A stretch of DNA of 64,000 nucleotides, taken from a virus. The notes beneath the pieces were generated by a model. The model was not told the DNA's origin and did not search any database. It saw only the letters and a list, made by a program, of their open reading frames with translations. Of the stretch, positions 32,801 through 41,900 are shown piece by piece. Each line of letters begins with the position of its first letter. The stretch's first letter is position 1. The stretch lies in the IMG/VR virus record IMGVR_UViG_3300034375_010899, positions 1 through 64,000 of that record; one strand, given 5' to 3'. The translations under genes were made by a program, and so were the position numbers.

Positions 32801-34405
32801 GGTAAAGATAGAGTATATTATGAACCAAGTATTTTACCCTCAGCAAATCTTATTAGTGATATTGAATTAAATAGCACTAAATTCTATGTTGATACACTAA
32901 AACCATTTTTTGACAATGCAGCTGAACAAATAGATGAAAATGAAAGAAATGTTATTAAAATTATAGATTCTAGAGAAAAGACTCCAGCAATAGCAGGAAC
33001 ATGTCAAGTTTCTAATGGTGAAATTATAAGTATTCCCGTTATTGATGGTGGAAGTGGATATGAGAGTGTTCCAAATGTTACTATTCAATATCCATTCTTA
33101 TCAAATCCATTACCAAGAACAATTGAATTGGTAAATATTGCAAATATTACAGGAACTATATCTACTGTTGGAGTTTCAACTGCTATTATAGGGGAACAAA
33201 TTTTAGGAAGTATTAGTGGAGCATCTGGAATTCTTGCGGGAATAACTACAGATAATGTTATTGAAGTTCTTCCCACTAATTTACATTCATTTGTTATTGG
33301 AGAGGAAGTAAGTTTATTTGAGTCGGGATTTAGTGCGGAAGTTTCTTCGACAGATTCTTTAGAATATGCCACAGCAACTGCAAATATCAGCGCAGGGCAA
33401 GTTGATAGCATTACAGTCACAAATTCTGGAGTTGGGTATACTTATGGTCCAATAAAGAAACTGAGAGTTGTGAAGAATGGTACTGGATATCCTCCGGTAA
33501 TAAATGAGGGTAATGGAACTTTTAGTGGCGCAAGACTTAATAGTCAAACTGGAATTGGTTTAAATGCCTCAATTGATGTTAATTTAATTGTTGATCCAAT
33601 CACTGAAAATTTAATTATTGACTCTGCAAATATTGATATAGTAAATGCAGGATTTAGATATTCTGTTGGCGATATTGTTTACGTAGATACTTTTGATAAT
33701 CCTGGAATTGGACAAACATTTAGAAACTATCGTTTGAAAACTCCAATAATATATGAGGTCATTGAAATTAATGAACCAAAAGTGTCAATTGATCCACCAA
33801 CTTCAATTACTGAAGTCATAAGAGATGTTCAATTTGCAGGTGATTATGGAGTTGTTGTTGGAATATCTACAGTCGATAGGGTTACAATACCTGGAGAACC
33901 ACCCGGAATTTCATTGGATTTATATATTCCAGAAGATTCGATTCTGAGAGATGAAGTTTATATTGGAGATACTGTTGTTGGTTCTGCAATAACAATAAGT
34001 CAACTACAAGCAGGAGACTATTTGCGTTTATACAATTCAAGAGTTGGAAATTCTCCAAACTCTTCTTTCAAGAATACTGGATCTATACTATCAAATTCTT
34101 CCAATTTAGATAATGTCTATCAAGTCATAGACTCGCAAATTATTACAGTTAATTCCAATTTTTATGGATCTCTATTATTTGTCAATAGAATTCTTTGTGC
34201 AGTTGCTAATTTGGATTCCGTACCAACTTTACCTGCGAATGATATTTCGATAGATGGTAATATTGCTGAATTTAGTTGGGGAAAAATTGATAATTTGGAT
34301 AAGAGAGTATTTCCAAAAGAGTTTAATATTGACCAAACGATAAATCAAAACAATCCAGTTGTTCAAAGATTTAATGCTCTAAAATTTTCAAATTATGATT
34401 ATTGA
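20855..34405 (+). CDS. 7: Giant baseplate wedge protein gp7
   Basis: A 4516-residue protein. Residues about 188-220 (KDFYTSKGTDASYKILFKAL, then GDDVKV) match the FYSTKGIEASYKFLFKVL region of T4 gp7. Its position between gp6 and gp8 agrees. T4 gp7 has 1032 residues, so this one is four times as long. Added parts include many G-x-G-Y beta modules, GEEV.TS.GF.G segments, and a YHYH-like domain at about 1284-1397 (GWAYDGNPIYGPFGFANP, then DDYNGRFCVTPEFPNGIYAY). It would form the wedge core, with extensions probably reaching the baseplate surface. Codon use is uniform throughout and no frameshift is seen. Confidence 0.85.
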   Translation: MQSTRVKISNVVKNQLPNFVRETYPLVEKLFQEYYAGLEYQGGVLDILQNIDKYVKLDNIASLIEYTELTQDISFADDSIRVSSTRGFPDSYGLIQIDSEVILYKSKTYNTFNDCVRGFSAITSYEDGLDFQKTNASDHLNSASVKNLNILFLNEFFKKIKTQFAPGFENRKFFSSDTLSVNKNLLIKQLKDFYTSKGTDASYKILFKALFGDDVKVIKPRDYLIRPSDAQYRINQELVIEAIEGDPKDLVNTTIFQNTLSIDGEEFISSAYGTVNKVETITRKDKTYYTIGLDFDFNKDINLRGSVYGEFVIGPKTIILERIDIGSSSITVDSTYGFPETNGKLVVYYEDGTTQQIDYQRKNLNQFLGCSGINRNIDSKTEIYLDYVCEGGLTVGNDENPIKFRITGVLSDPVVDKNSRYIVPGNRINLRTLGKDIKDPQFNCWRLNISPSYKIKNLSLINTLNNIFRVQLSDKHLFNLGDGARLISTSGLLNEYKAVVESIVDDFSINVSLPFNFDSTQEYNIEREISKFTYNYNSEVFDNNDIYITDTQNTYRDSGGSLYLASQSLPKYGKESLIITDDTVVLGEDFFISEEQNPSNPQILDKVLNIGKNAFVTGDALYYQSGEGVNSLNIANGVYYVKALGTFSNSTKIKLSSSRSNLDNNIFIDVSVNSPTSKLTGNQNKIFKSTNELIFFQNQSENSNQNFSRKISPKNIFKKVSSPEIPKEKTLTPSGTIGVLANGVEIANYKSNDFIYYGSIQKIDVKSLGSGYDVINPPILNISDKSGTGASVISHVQGFLEKIDVLGGGFDWDGIPEIKISGGNGFGAIAIPEMTVFDHFVEFVANTNQIDVTTATPTSGNITFSIKHKFYEGERILYDYTDAPLEGLEREIDYFVSPETDFTLKVYKNFTDSINRENAIEFELDSLASGKHFLKSANKKSTIGSIKITRTGENYTNKKIVFSNSNVDLYKNSIKIEDHGYKTGEVIVYNSSGSPISGLSTNTEYYVNVINSNEFNLCGINTVPGNPPDFNLKRSIFVNFENFGSGSYEINYRPIRVDIVGNFKNKSLPLDDIKPNIIPAFRGSIVSTCIENSGLNYGSSDILNYNRQPNIEVRNGSGAELKAIISNGQIKRVLIVNGGSFYNSTPTIEIQGEGSGAKLVPIISNGRIVEVNVISEGINYKTNGTLLNVISSGSGASFDAVIQKWNVNSVERAILKKQILNNDVFLLDTKNEYGERITQITHSYAPRRLREDLLVSKRIGGNDFYKKDLEIVDGRESITSEYHSPIIGWAYDGNPIYGPFGFANPSGGGSIKKLSTGYRTISGTNRPSLNDFPLGFFVEDYVFVGDGDLDDYNGRFCVTPEFPNGIYAYFSSLGGYDAQFSTTYLRPSFPYFIGNYFKSKVIDFNFDISANQNIISFEENQLIRNTNQYNLLSDTSTYNYIFNPIEYENQLNSVSRTQRGIIETVDVISGGENYKVGDIIEFGEDENGNKSFAEVSEVKGKDVTSIILDSFGIENVEFGTSNNKNTIIGISSSPHGLNDNDVVNIIGLNELLTNKEKNVTSIVDVTSNRLVLNQELGVSTPNESEKITVVGNLKPTAIRSNDVYKIFNGNDVEFFKILNVDPINSQIRVLRSGVTTSYPSGTSLIEDPRVISVSSVDNNSTITYSGEKDYPVNKELYFNPEISVGVGTTTTNAFIEKNSSNYQCGISSDSLVANDPNFKVGLVFNNLTNVSAFRVGDYVSLTGSTDTTFNSIIDKIKVLNVGINSIVLDYNVSSLTTDQIISIAGSGVTSYVDKWITRSIPSRSIYLKDHRIKTGDRLLYKNNGGSSILVSGPVALDDFDNLYAYAFDENHIGISTQYVGLSTTGEYLNPETNESLLYFVSSGTRDYHSFRTDLEVQKGILTRNIARVNTSSDPSLFYNENIFVNLKSNEQISVKVKYNDANRRLVFNPKSYNNTNLDKNTLIINNHGYFTGQKIIHNTLSPTDLENDKIYYVVVENENEFKLSLTYEESIRRNPVVIDLTTPLFGEISEVNPNINLYRNDTVNFDLTDSSLSFISNQSSVPAFDFDIYEDENFLQKFLKTKDDSSFEVTKTGVIGVTNNAKVTLSINDTTPKKLYYKLTLVNTSLSVPISKTEYRIDDDNIKENSTITILDSVYSGHNKVSFTGTSFFDYFLKKKPEKSFYSGTNASILYTTDSYSTLGEITKASVLSRDRKYRVLPGITSITSKTGTGALLFPSSNKIGSVAKVDLKNIGFDYSVDYSLRPTGNLPQLINVEPLSIFESIKVVSTGKDYTLTPNLVVIDGLSGKVDTQSELKFVPEEVKVEIIQNSSGLFNKTPIIIPINNSNGITVSSVSYVPEDKILTFTLNQGFSSTADFPFDDGDRVLLENFKVNDVNVDPITNEVTFNENVKGINSSNYNYALFTVSNVAKGIGGNVSRFSIDMSEYLEGDEIPGEYRPVNTFGYFVPEKYFPTFNITLQKNNFILGEEVFTSSGFTGIVEYWDRDNEFVSVLSGDKFITGDRITGRTSNLSGIVGKVQFYDAEYKVGSSSVVSRGWDTRVGFLNDNTQRIQDSFYYQYFSYDLKSKTQFSEWQDAVSSLNHASGFKKFSTFEVESTPDEVNRTSISYSELNSVSDIFSIVDINSYVDFDMVSENTYLLDGRTVSDQVVFNTIPVQDYAESINNRVLVIEDISSQFNNVPRDERFVVVDKFPIFQTRYRKYFAYVKDKLFFNERQFGLISLIHDDLEGYIGQYGQVETFGELGTFEFRIRGFFGEITFNPFDFEFNDFDIELVSYSLFDTFVGLGSTSQETYSLGTVVTFTNQTASISAGTTSAIEIARVGTEYKANKLLTTLNDENGDYRESVELNIVSDGNDVYITEYGKLFTKALNPPIGYAAYSARISGDDIIVEATPSVSYGATLEVNTVSTSIDTDFDAIDTDLLVLSNTRLESGIVNIGITTNTAEVHRHNRVYGGAYYYAVVTSNFGGFNSKLQALEIVTVNNDSDAYITVYGSVLNDPTVNTLGDFSVSVSGKNCILSFTPAVAGENIAIKFFYQGVKTITENPENPDELILDLNESQINSYTTDYIGTQNEIKRKFDLFYDGYPILRRTFNASSFTSVDLNNDKLIIPNHYFSTGEEVTYDTNGDDPIGIALTSVPGIGLTDILPTKLYIIKDNNLSVRVAASASQALKSVPDYLDLISYGTGTTHTLTGKRGNERSLITIDNMIQSPIVSTSFETTLAEPLGLKDVRVKVTNPDVFVGGDVFRVDDEILRVKVVGFGATNTLLVNRFWLGTLPSTHDIGAGCTKYSGDYNIVDNTIHFYDAPYGKVPITPKDPKPDEVDFVGISTSSSFSGRIFNKSGQINGLSPTYSDNVLVDDISEQFTGIRSEFTLTSTDPALSGVSTSNLFVLIKNILQIPFDEQRNIDGAFTLGQTPGGDPTIIFKQSQEVSNLEDINSTNLPSGGIIVSTGSTFGHGYQTLRTPGASVTIDNTGSISNITIGSTGSGYRLVDGKEIFVTTSTISSSGSNILTINEERSLFDKLPYSSRPLCSTGIGTICNDLEISSYDPITSTITLSDNLDEDIPSGSIVSIKLTELTSEIVDIGIRTESTVDYDVNYIGFTTVISGSISTNINFVNPGISFTSFYDVFETLSSEPSSIGSTVVYVNTVRNINNINNYISINNDKNVKIVGIGNTFITIDTPLTSNILSNEKVTIRRFSPPEIVFDSPIGYYEIPLIYSSTSPSIGIGTGAKINLVVGEEGRVIDFKFTNNGYGYRPFEVLTVPTGGLTGIPLDQSTAFEEFKLFIDDVYDTKFSAWSIGDLQVIDNFDDLFDNSRRVFPIKINGEQKSIRAKKGSNIDIQAVLLVLYNDILQVPGKGYTFTGGSIITFPEAPKFGDTVSIIFYRGNGDTDVVDVDVLESVKIGDSIFITSDDKKLIQNERIVSDVVSSDFVNTLIYNDRGISNDFELLRPITIAKQTEDFVIDNQFIGKDRVYYEPSILPSANLISDIELNSTKFYVDTLKPFFDNAAEQIDENERNVIKIIDSREKTPAIAGTCQVSNGEIISIPVIDGGSGYESVPNVTIQYPFLSNPLPRTIELVNIANITGTISTVGVSTAIIGEQILGSISGASGILAGITTDNVIEVLPTNLHSFVIGEEVSLFESGFSAEVSSTDSLEYATATANISAGQVDSITVTNSGVGYTYGPIKKLRVVKNGTGYPPVINEGNGTFSGARLNSQTGIGLNASIDVNLIVDPITENLIIDSANIDIVNAGFRYSVGDIVYVDTFDNPGIGQTFRNYRLKTPIIYEVIEINEPKVSIDPPTSITEVIRDVQFAGDYGVVVGISTVDRVTIPGEPPGISLDLYIPEDSILRDEVYIGDTVVGSAITISQLQAGDYLRLYNSRVGNSPNSSFKNTGSILSNSSNLDNVYQVIDSQIITVNSNFYGSLLFVNRILCAVANLDSVPTLPANDISIDGNIAEFSWGKIDNLDKRVFPKEFNIDQTINQNNPVVQRFNALKFSNYDY

Positions 34406-34425
34406 TTTTTATCCACAAATCGCTT

Positions 34426-34433
34426 TATAAATA
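34426..34433 (+). promoter_or_regulatory. T4-type late promoter
   Basis: Exact TATAAATA in the 46-base gap before gp8, 18 bases upstream of its ATG. Confidence 0.75.
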
Positions 34434-34451
34434 ATCAAAAAATGTTAAAAA

Positions 34452-35969
34452 ATGTCGGCAATTATAACTGACCAACTTAGAATATCTAATGCTTTGGGAT
34501 TTATTGATAAAGTAAATTCTGTGGACAATGCATATTATGTTTTTCTAGGTCTTTCAAATTCAACTGAATATTCCAGCACCTGGGAAATTAACCCACCTTT
34601 CCCAAGAGATAATTTTAATGAAGAAAACAAAATTTGGGATACTATGTTTTCTTTGAAAAAAATTTCACCAGGTGATGTTTCTCCCGTTATTAGAAGAGTT
34701 AACTGGGAATCCGGAAGAACCTATGATATGTATCGCCATGATATTAGTATTGATAAGCGTGCAAATCAAACAGATTCCACTACTCTATATTCTTCGGATT
34801 ATTATGTAATAACCCAAGATTATAGAGTATACATATGCTTACAAAATGGAACTACTCCAGAATCTCCTAGAGGAAATCCATCTTTAGACGAACCAACATT
34901 TACTGATTTGGAACCAAGAGCTGCTGGAACTAGCGGTGATGGATATATATGGAAATATCTTTACACTATAAGACCAAGTGAAATTATAAAATTCGATAGC
35001 ACAAATTTTATTCCTGTTCCTAGGGATTGGACTACAAACGGAGATTATTCTTCAATAATACAGAATGCTTCAACTAGCGGACAATTAAAAATAGTAAATG
35101 TTTTAGATAGAGGTACTAACTTAGGAGCACCTGGATTATATCAAAATATTCCAATTAGGGGTGATGGAGATGGAGCTACCGTTACAATCATTATTGGGAC
35201 TGATAGAACTGTAGATAGTGTATTTGTTTCTAATGGTGGTAGTGGTTACACATATGGAACAGTTGATTTATCAAATTCTGGATTATTTTTAACAGATGCT
35301 CCAGCATTTGATGTAATTATTCCCCCAAAGGGTGGTCATGGATTTGATATTTATAGAGAACTTGGTTCCACCAACGTCCTTTTATATTCTAGAATTGAAA
35401 ATGATATTGGAAATCCAGATTTTATCGTTGGCAATAAAGTTGCTAGAGTTGGAATTGTAAAAAATCCAGAGGCATTTGATTCAACTTCAATTTTAAATAT
35501 TGAAAAGGCAAGTTCTGTTTATGCTTTAAAATTGGAACCAAATACTCAAACTATTTCATCAAATGAGACTTTCGTTCAAACAATTGTTGGAGTTGGAACT
35601 GCAGTTGGAAGAGTGGTTTCTTATGATGTGGAAACCAGAGTTCTAAAATATTGGCAAGATAGAACATTTTATGGATATACAACATCCGGAATAACAACAA
35701 ATGCACCAAATGGATATGAGCAAATTGAGTTTTCAACAGATAATAATATACAAATTAACTCCGTGACTATTCCAGTGGATAATAATTTTAGTGGTATATC
35801 TACTGTAATAAATAATGGTACTGTATACCTTGGTCAAAATTTTGAAAATGGATTTGCTAATCCGGAGGTAAAAAAATATACAGGTGACATTATCTACGTT
35901 GATAATAGACCTTCAATTAGTAGATCTTCAAACCAGAAAGAAGATATTAAAGTCGTTTTACAATTCTAA
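34452..35969 (+). CDS. 8: Baseplate wedge protein gp8
   Basis: A 505-residue protein (T4 gp8 has 334). GDGYIWKYLYTIRPSEIIKF near residue 160 matches the GDGYVWEYLFEI segment of T4 gp8. The C-terminus, GDIIYVDNRPSISR and EDIKVVLQF, matches GEMIYMENRPPI...EEINILF. The N-terminal WEINPPFPRDNFNEENKIWD also aligns. The extra length is a central insertion that contains G-x-G-Y beta modules (NGGSGYTYGTVDLS). It is part of the wedge, bridging gp7 and gp6. Confidence 0.92.
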   Translation: MSAIITDQLRISNALGFIDKVNSVDNAYYVFLGLSNSTEYSSTWEINPPFPRDNFNEENKIWDTMFSLKKISPGDVSPVIRRVNWESGRTYDMYRHDISIDKRANQTDSTTLYSSDYYVITQDYRVYICLQNGTTPESPRGNPSLDEPTFTDLEPRAAGTSGDGYIWKYLYTIRPSEIIKFDSTNFIPVPRDWTTNGDYSSIIQNASTSGQLKIVNVLDRGTNLGAPGLYQNIPIRGDGDGATVTIIIGTDRTVDSVFVSNGGSGYTYGTVDLSNSGLFLTDAPAFDVIIPPKGGHGFDIYRELGSTNVLLYSRIENDIGNPDFIVGNKVARVGIVKNPEAFDSTSILNIEKASSVYALKLEPNTQTISSNETFVQTIVGVGTAVGRVVSYDVETRVLKYWQDRTFYGYTTSGITTNAPNGYEQIEFSTDNNIQINSVTIPVDNNFSGISTVINNGTVYLGQNFENGFANPEVKKYTGDIIYVDNRPSISRSSNQKEDIKVVLQF

Positions 35970-35975
35970 TCAATC

Positions 35976-38900
35976 ATGCCACAAGAAACTAATTTGAATG
36001 TAACCCCATATTTTGATGATTTTGACGACAGGAAAAATTTTTACAAAGTTCTTTTTAAACCAGGGTATCCTATTCAATCAAGGGAATTGACAACACTTCA
36101 GTCAATTCTTCAAAATCAAATTGAAAAATTTGGATCTCATATTTTTAAAGAGGGTTCTCCCGTTCTTGGTGGCAATGTTGTTTATAATAATTACTATGAA
36201 GGAATTCAAGTAGAATCAAATTATCTTGGAATTTCTGTAGATTCTTATTTGGAAAATTTTGTCGGAAAATATCTTATTGGACAAGATTCTCAAGTAAAGG
36301 CTAGAGTAGAATTTATTTTACCTGCAGATGAGTCTCCAACTGCAAATACAATAATTTATGTCTCTTATAGAGATTCTAGTTTAACTGAGAATACTAGAGA
36401 GTTTAGTCCCGGAGAAGTTTTACTTTCCGAAGAAGATGTTCCATTCATATCTGGTGGAGTCACCAGTATTCAATCTGGTCAAGGAGTTTCTAGAGTAACT
36501 CCCCAAGATTCTTCTATTATTGGATCTTCAGTAACTATTGCTTCTGGAGTTTATTTTATTAGAGGTTATTTTATAAATGTTAATGAAGAAACTATATTAT
36601 TAGATCCAATATCAAATAATGTAACTTATAGTGTTGGATTAAAAGTTACCGAAGATATTGTTACTTCAGATGATGATGAATCTTTAGTAGATAATTCTCA
36701 AGGATTTACAAATTTTGCAGCACCTGGTGCAGATAGACTTTCAATTTCAGTCTCTTTGGCAAAATATTCAATTACAGAAACCCAAGATGAAGGATATATT
36801 GAGTTATTTAAGGTAGTTGATGGATCACCAGATAAAGTTCAAAGAGATGCTGAATATAACCTATTAGCAAATGAATTTGCTAGAAGAACTTATGATGAAT
36901 CTGGAGATTATTATGTAACTCCATTTAAAGTTGATGTTAAAGAGTCTTTAGATAACCTTAAAGGTAATAAAGGTGTATTTAAGCAGGGACAAATAACATA
37001 TGGAAATAATACTGCAGATGAATCTTTGGGGATTTATAAAGTATCTCCAGGAAAGGCATATATTAGAGGATTTGAGGTAGAAATTCCAAATCCAACATTT
37101 ATTGATTTTGCAAAACCAAGAATCACAAAAACTTTACAAAATCAAAGTATTGTATATGAAACTGGAGCAACTTTCACATTAAACAGAGTTAATGGAACCC
37201 CTTCTTTGGGAATTTCGACTGATTATACAGTAACTTTAAGATCTGAAAGATTGGGTTCAGATATAAATGCAGAACCTGGAAAAGAAATTGGTCTTGCTAG
37301 AGTTTATGATTTTGCTTTAGAGTCTGGTTCTTACAATTCAGTATTTCCATTTTCAAATGAGTGGGATATTACTTTATTTGATGTGCAACCTTACATTGAA
37401 TTAAATTTAAATAATCCAATTACTTTAGATGTTCCTACCTTTATTAAAGGTAGTTCTAGTGGTGCTTCGGCATTTTTAAAAGAGTCTGTAGTAAATTCTG
37501 GAATTATTACTGCGTACAATGTTGAAGGAAAGTTTTTGAGAGGTGAAAAATTAAGTTTTGATGGAATTCAAAATAATAGAATTATCAAATCATTTACAGA
37601 ATATGATATTAATGATTTCAAATCAATTTATGCATCTCCAGTTGGATCTGGAGTAACTTTTAGTGCAGATTTAGTACAAAGACCAAAATCATTTGCCGGT
37701 TCTGTGTCTATTTCTGATGGATCATCAGGAATTAGCACTGTAACAAGTTCTGATTTTGTATTTTTTGGTAATGTAAAAGAAAATGACATTGTAGCATATT
37801 CAACACCAGGAGATATTGTACCTACTTATGCAAAGGTAAATTCAGTTTCTGAAAAGTCTTTGGTAATCGAATCTGTTACACCAGTTGATGGAGTTTGCGT
37901 ATCTTCTCTCCCAACTTCAAATCTAAATGTTTCTGATTTTAGAATTTTAAAATCAGGACTGCAAGATTCTTCGGATAATACATTATATACTGTATTTCCA
38001 AAAGATAAAATTTCTTCTGTTGATTTAGAAGATTCTGAAATTATTATTAGAAAGCAAAGGATAATAAACATTTCAAACAATTCTTCAGGTACTATTATTC
38101 TTCCTGCAAATGAAAGATTCTTGCCATATGATGAAGAAAGATATTCTGTTGTGTACACTGGAGACGGGGCTACAGATCCTCTTACAGAAGATAAGTTTCT
38201 ATTTACTCTCGGATCTCAAAGTTTACAAATTAATGGGTTAGAAGTTTCAAGTGGAACTGCAATTTTAACTTATACCATTAAAAAATTAAAAGTAAGTTCT
38301 AAGGTTAAGAAAAGAAATAGAGTAAATTCAATTATAGTTGACAAATCCAAGTATGATTATTCTGGAGTTGGACAAACTACAATTAATGATGGTTTAGAAT
38401 TTGGTAATTATCCTTATGGAACAAGAGTGCAAGATGAGGATATTTGTCTAAACTTCCCAGATGTTACAAAATTATTGGGAGTATTTGAAACATCAAGTGC
38501 TACAGATGCTCCAACTCTTAAATCAATTACTTTAGATTTGGGAGCACTTTCAACTGCAAATCTAATATTGGGAGAAGAAATTGTTGGTCAAACTAGTAAT
38601 TGTGTAGCAATTCTGGTAGAAAGAATTAATTCAAATACTGTAAGTTATATTAGTTTAAATTCTTCAGAATTTACTTCTGGTGAAGGAGTATCTTTCTCAG
38701 ATTCAAATGTAATTTCAACAATTAGTTCTTTGAATAGAGGTAATTGTAAAGATATTACCGACAATTTTACATTTAATAATGGTCAGAAAAGTACTTTCTA
38801 TGATTATGGAAGAATTATCAGAAAAGAAAGATCTAGAGAACCTATCAAAAAATTAAAAATTGTTTTTGAATCAACTTCTATAGATCCAGCAGATGAAGGA

Positions 38901-41900
38901 AGTTTCTTTACTACAAATTCTTATGAACAATTTAATTACTGCAACATTCCGGCATATGATGGTTTAAGAAACTATAATATTTTAGATTTAAGACCAAGAG
39001 TAACTCCTTATACAGTCACTGCTGGAGCAAGGTCTCCATTTGAATCACTATCAAATAATTTTATTAATGTTGACAACCAAAATACTCCAATTTTGGCATC
39101 CGATGAAGATATTATATTAGATTTCTCATATTATCTACCAAGAATTGATAAAATTATTTTATCAAAAGAGGGTCAATTTGAATTAATGATTGGAGATCCT
39201 GCAGAAAATCCCCAGGCTCCATTAAATCTTTCAGAGTCTCTTGATATTGCTACAATAACTCTTCCTGCTTATTTCTGTACTAATGATGAGGTTAGAATTG
39301 ATCTTGCTAAGCACAAGAGATATAGAATGGTCGACATTAAAAAATTGGAAGATAGAATAAAAAATCTTGAGTATTATACAACTCTTTCACTTTTAGAAAA
39401 AGAGACTGCTAGTTTTACTATAAAAGATTCCAATGGTCTCGATAGATTTAAATCTGGATTCTTTGTAGACAATTTTACAACTTTAATTTCACAAAAATCT
39501 TCATCTGTTGCAAAAAATTCAATTGACGTAGAAAATTCTCAATTGAGACCTTCTGTTTATACGACATCAATAGATTTAATTCTTGGACATACAAATTCCA
39601 ATGGTTCAATTAATTTCAATGATGAAGATTTTGATTATAAGTCAAATCAATCTATTGTCGGAGAAAATGTTAGAAAATCTGTCGGTTCTGTTGGAAAGGG
39701 AATTTTAACATTAGATTATTCCGAAACTGAAGAAATAGTTCAACCATATGCAACTAGAGTTGAAAATGTAACTCCATATTTGGTCACTTTCTATGGTGGA
39801 GTTGCTTCTTTAAATCCATCTTCCGATATTTGGTTGGATCCTATTGTTTTAGATCCAATTGATTTAGGTGTTCAACAAGGAGAAACTCAAATTGTTGAAG
39901 TTGAATTGGATGAAATTCCAGATCCAAACTCCGGATGGGCTCCAGTTATATTTGGTGCTTGGGAAACTTCATGGACAACAATATCTGCCCCAAGAGAAGT
40001 TTCTAGAGGTCCAAAATATGAAAAGAATGGAAAGTGGTATCAAGATGTTGTTTACGCTAGAGATAAAGAAGGTTTTAAAACTAGAATTGGTGATACCAAC
40101 AGAATTACATTCTCAGATACTTCAGTATCATATGGAGAAAATATAGTAAGTATTGATATTGCAACATACTGCAGATCTAGAAATATTGAGTTGGTTTCTA
40201 AGAAATTGAAACCTTATACTCAAATGTATACTTTCTTTGATGGTCAAAGAGTTGATGAATTTGTAGTTCCAAAACTTTTGGAAGTTGAAATGATATCTGG
40301 TATTTTCCAAATCGGAGAGACTGTTAGAACTCTCAAAGCACAAGATGCAACTGGAAATGCAAATATTAGATTCCGTCTTTGCCAACCAGATCATAGAGGT
40401 GGTAGATATGATTCTCCAACAGAAGTATATTCTTTTAATCCATATACAAGAACTGCAGATGTTCCAACAAGTTATTCTGAGTCATCAACATTTTTAAATA
40501 TTGATACATTTTTATTGGCTGAAGAGGCAATTGGAGAATCTTTTGGATATGTTTCTTCTGGAATGCTTTTAATTGGTAACACTAGTAATGCTATTGCTAG
40601 AGTTCAACCTGTAAGATTGGTCACGGATAATGTTGGAACAGTAATTGCATCTTTATATATTCCAGATCCATCTGTTCCAAAGAATCCAAAATTCACTACT
40701 GGTGCAAAGATTGTAAGACTTTCAAGTTCTCAGAGCATTTCCACTGTTCCAGGACTTCTAAACAGTTTGGCTGAAGCAGCATTCTTTTCAAAAGGTACTA
40801 TTAAGACAACTCAAGATTCCTTTGCAACCATTAGAGATACTATAAAAGAAGTTGGAACATTATCGCAAACAATTCCAATTTCAACAACAGATTTTTCACA
40901 ACCTGTTTCGGTTGAGGTTCCTGCTCCCCCACCAAAACCACAACCACAACCATATCCAACACCAAAACCAGAACCATCACCATCACCAGAACCAAAACCT
41001 GGTCCAAAACCATCTCCTGGTCCAAAACCTGGTCCAAAACCATCCCCTGGTCCAAAACCATCTCCTGGTCCAAAACCATCCCCTGGTCCGAAACCATCTC
41101 CTGGTCCAAAACCAGCATCAAAGAAAATTGAACAATTTAAATTATATACAGTTCCAGGAACATATACATTTACTGTTCCAAAGGGCGTAACTTCTATTGA
41201 AGCTTCTGGAGTTGGTGCCGGTGGTGGCGGTGGATATGGTAAAGGAAACAAGCCTGGTGGCGGTGGTGGAGGTGGTGGAGTTTGCTCCAAGAAAATTTCG
41301 GTAAATCCTGGAGAAGTTTTAACGATTCAAGTTGGATCTGGAGGAAGAGGTGCATCTTCAGATAATAAGGCAACTAATGGAGAATCAAGTTTTGTCTTAG
41401 GTAAAAATATAGTTGCTAGAGGTGGTGTTGGTGGATCTAGCACTTCTAAAGGTAAAGGTGGAAGTAATAGTGGTGGTGGTGGAAAAGGTGAAGATGGTAG
41501 ATATGATAGAGATGATGATGATAGAAAAGGTGGATATGGTGGAGGTGCAGGTCGTAGAGGTGGCGGAAACTGCGGTCACCCCAAAGATAAAGATTGTTCT
41601 TCGGCAACTGGCGGAGTTGGTGGAAATGGTATAGAATTTGCAGGATCTGGTGGAACTAATGGTGAAGTTCCCGATTGTGGAGATAGAGATGGTGGAAGAG
41701 GTGGAACTTTTGGTGGTGGCGGCGGCGGTGGCGTCAAAAACGGAGCAGGTGCAGATGGTTCTCCTGGCGCATTCTTATTGAAGTGGAAAGAATCTAAAGA
41801 TACTGCATCATCATCACTAATTCCACCTGTAGGATTAGATCCATTAGCACAATCATTTACTATTAGTGCCAAAGAGGGAAGATTCGTAACTGCAATTGAT

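Noticed and set aside
40811-41290. Minus-strand Gly/Pro frames opposite the Pro- and Gly-rich segments (also 41576-41872)
   Set aside because: Complement of low-complexity coding DNA inside a well-supported plus-strand gene.
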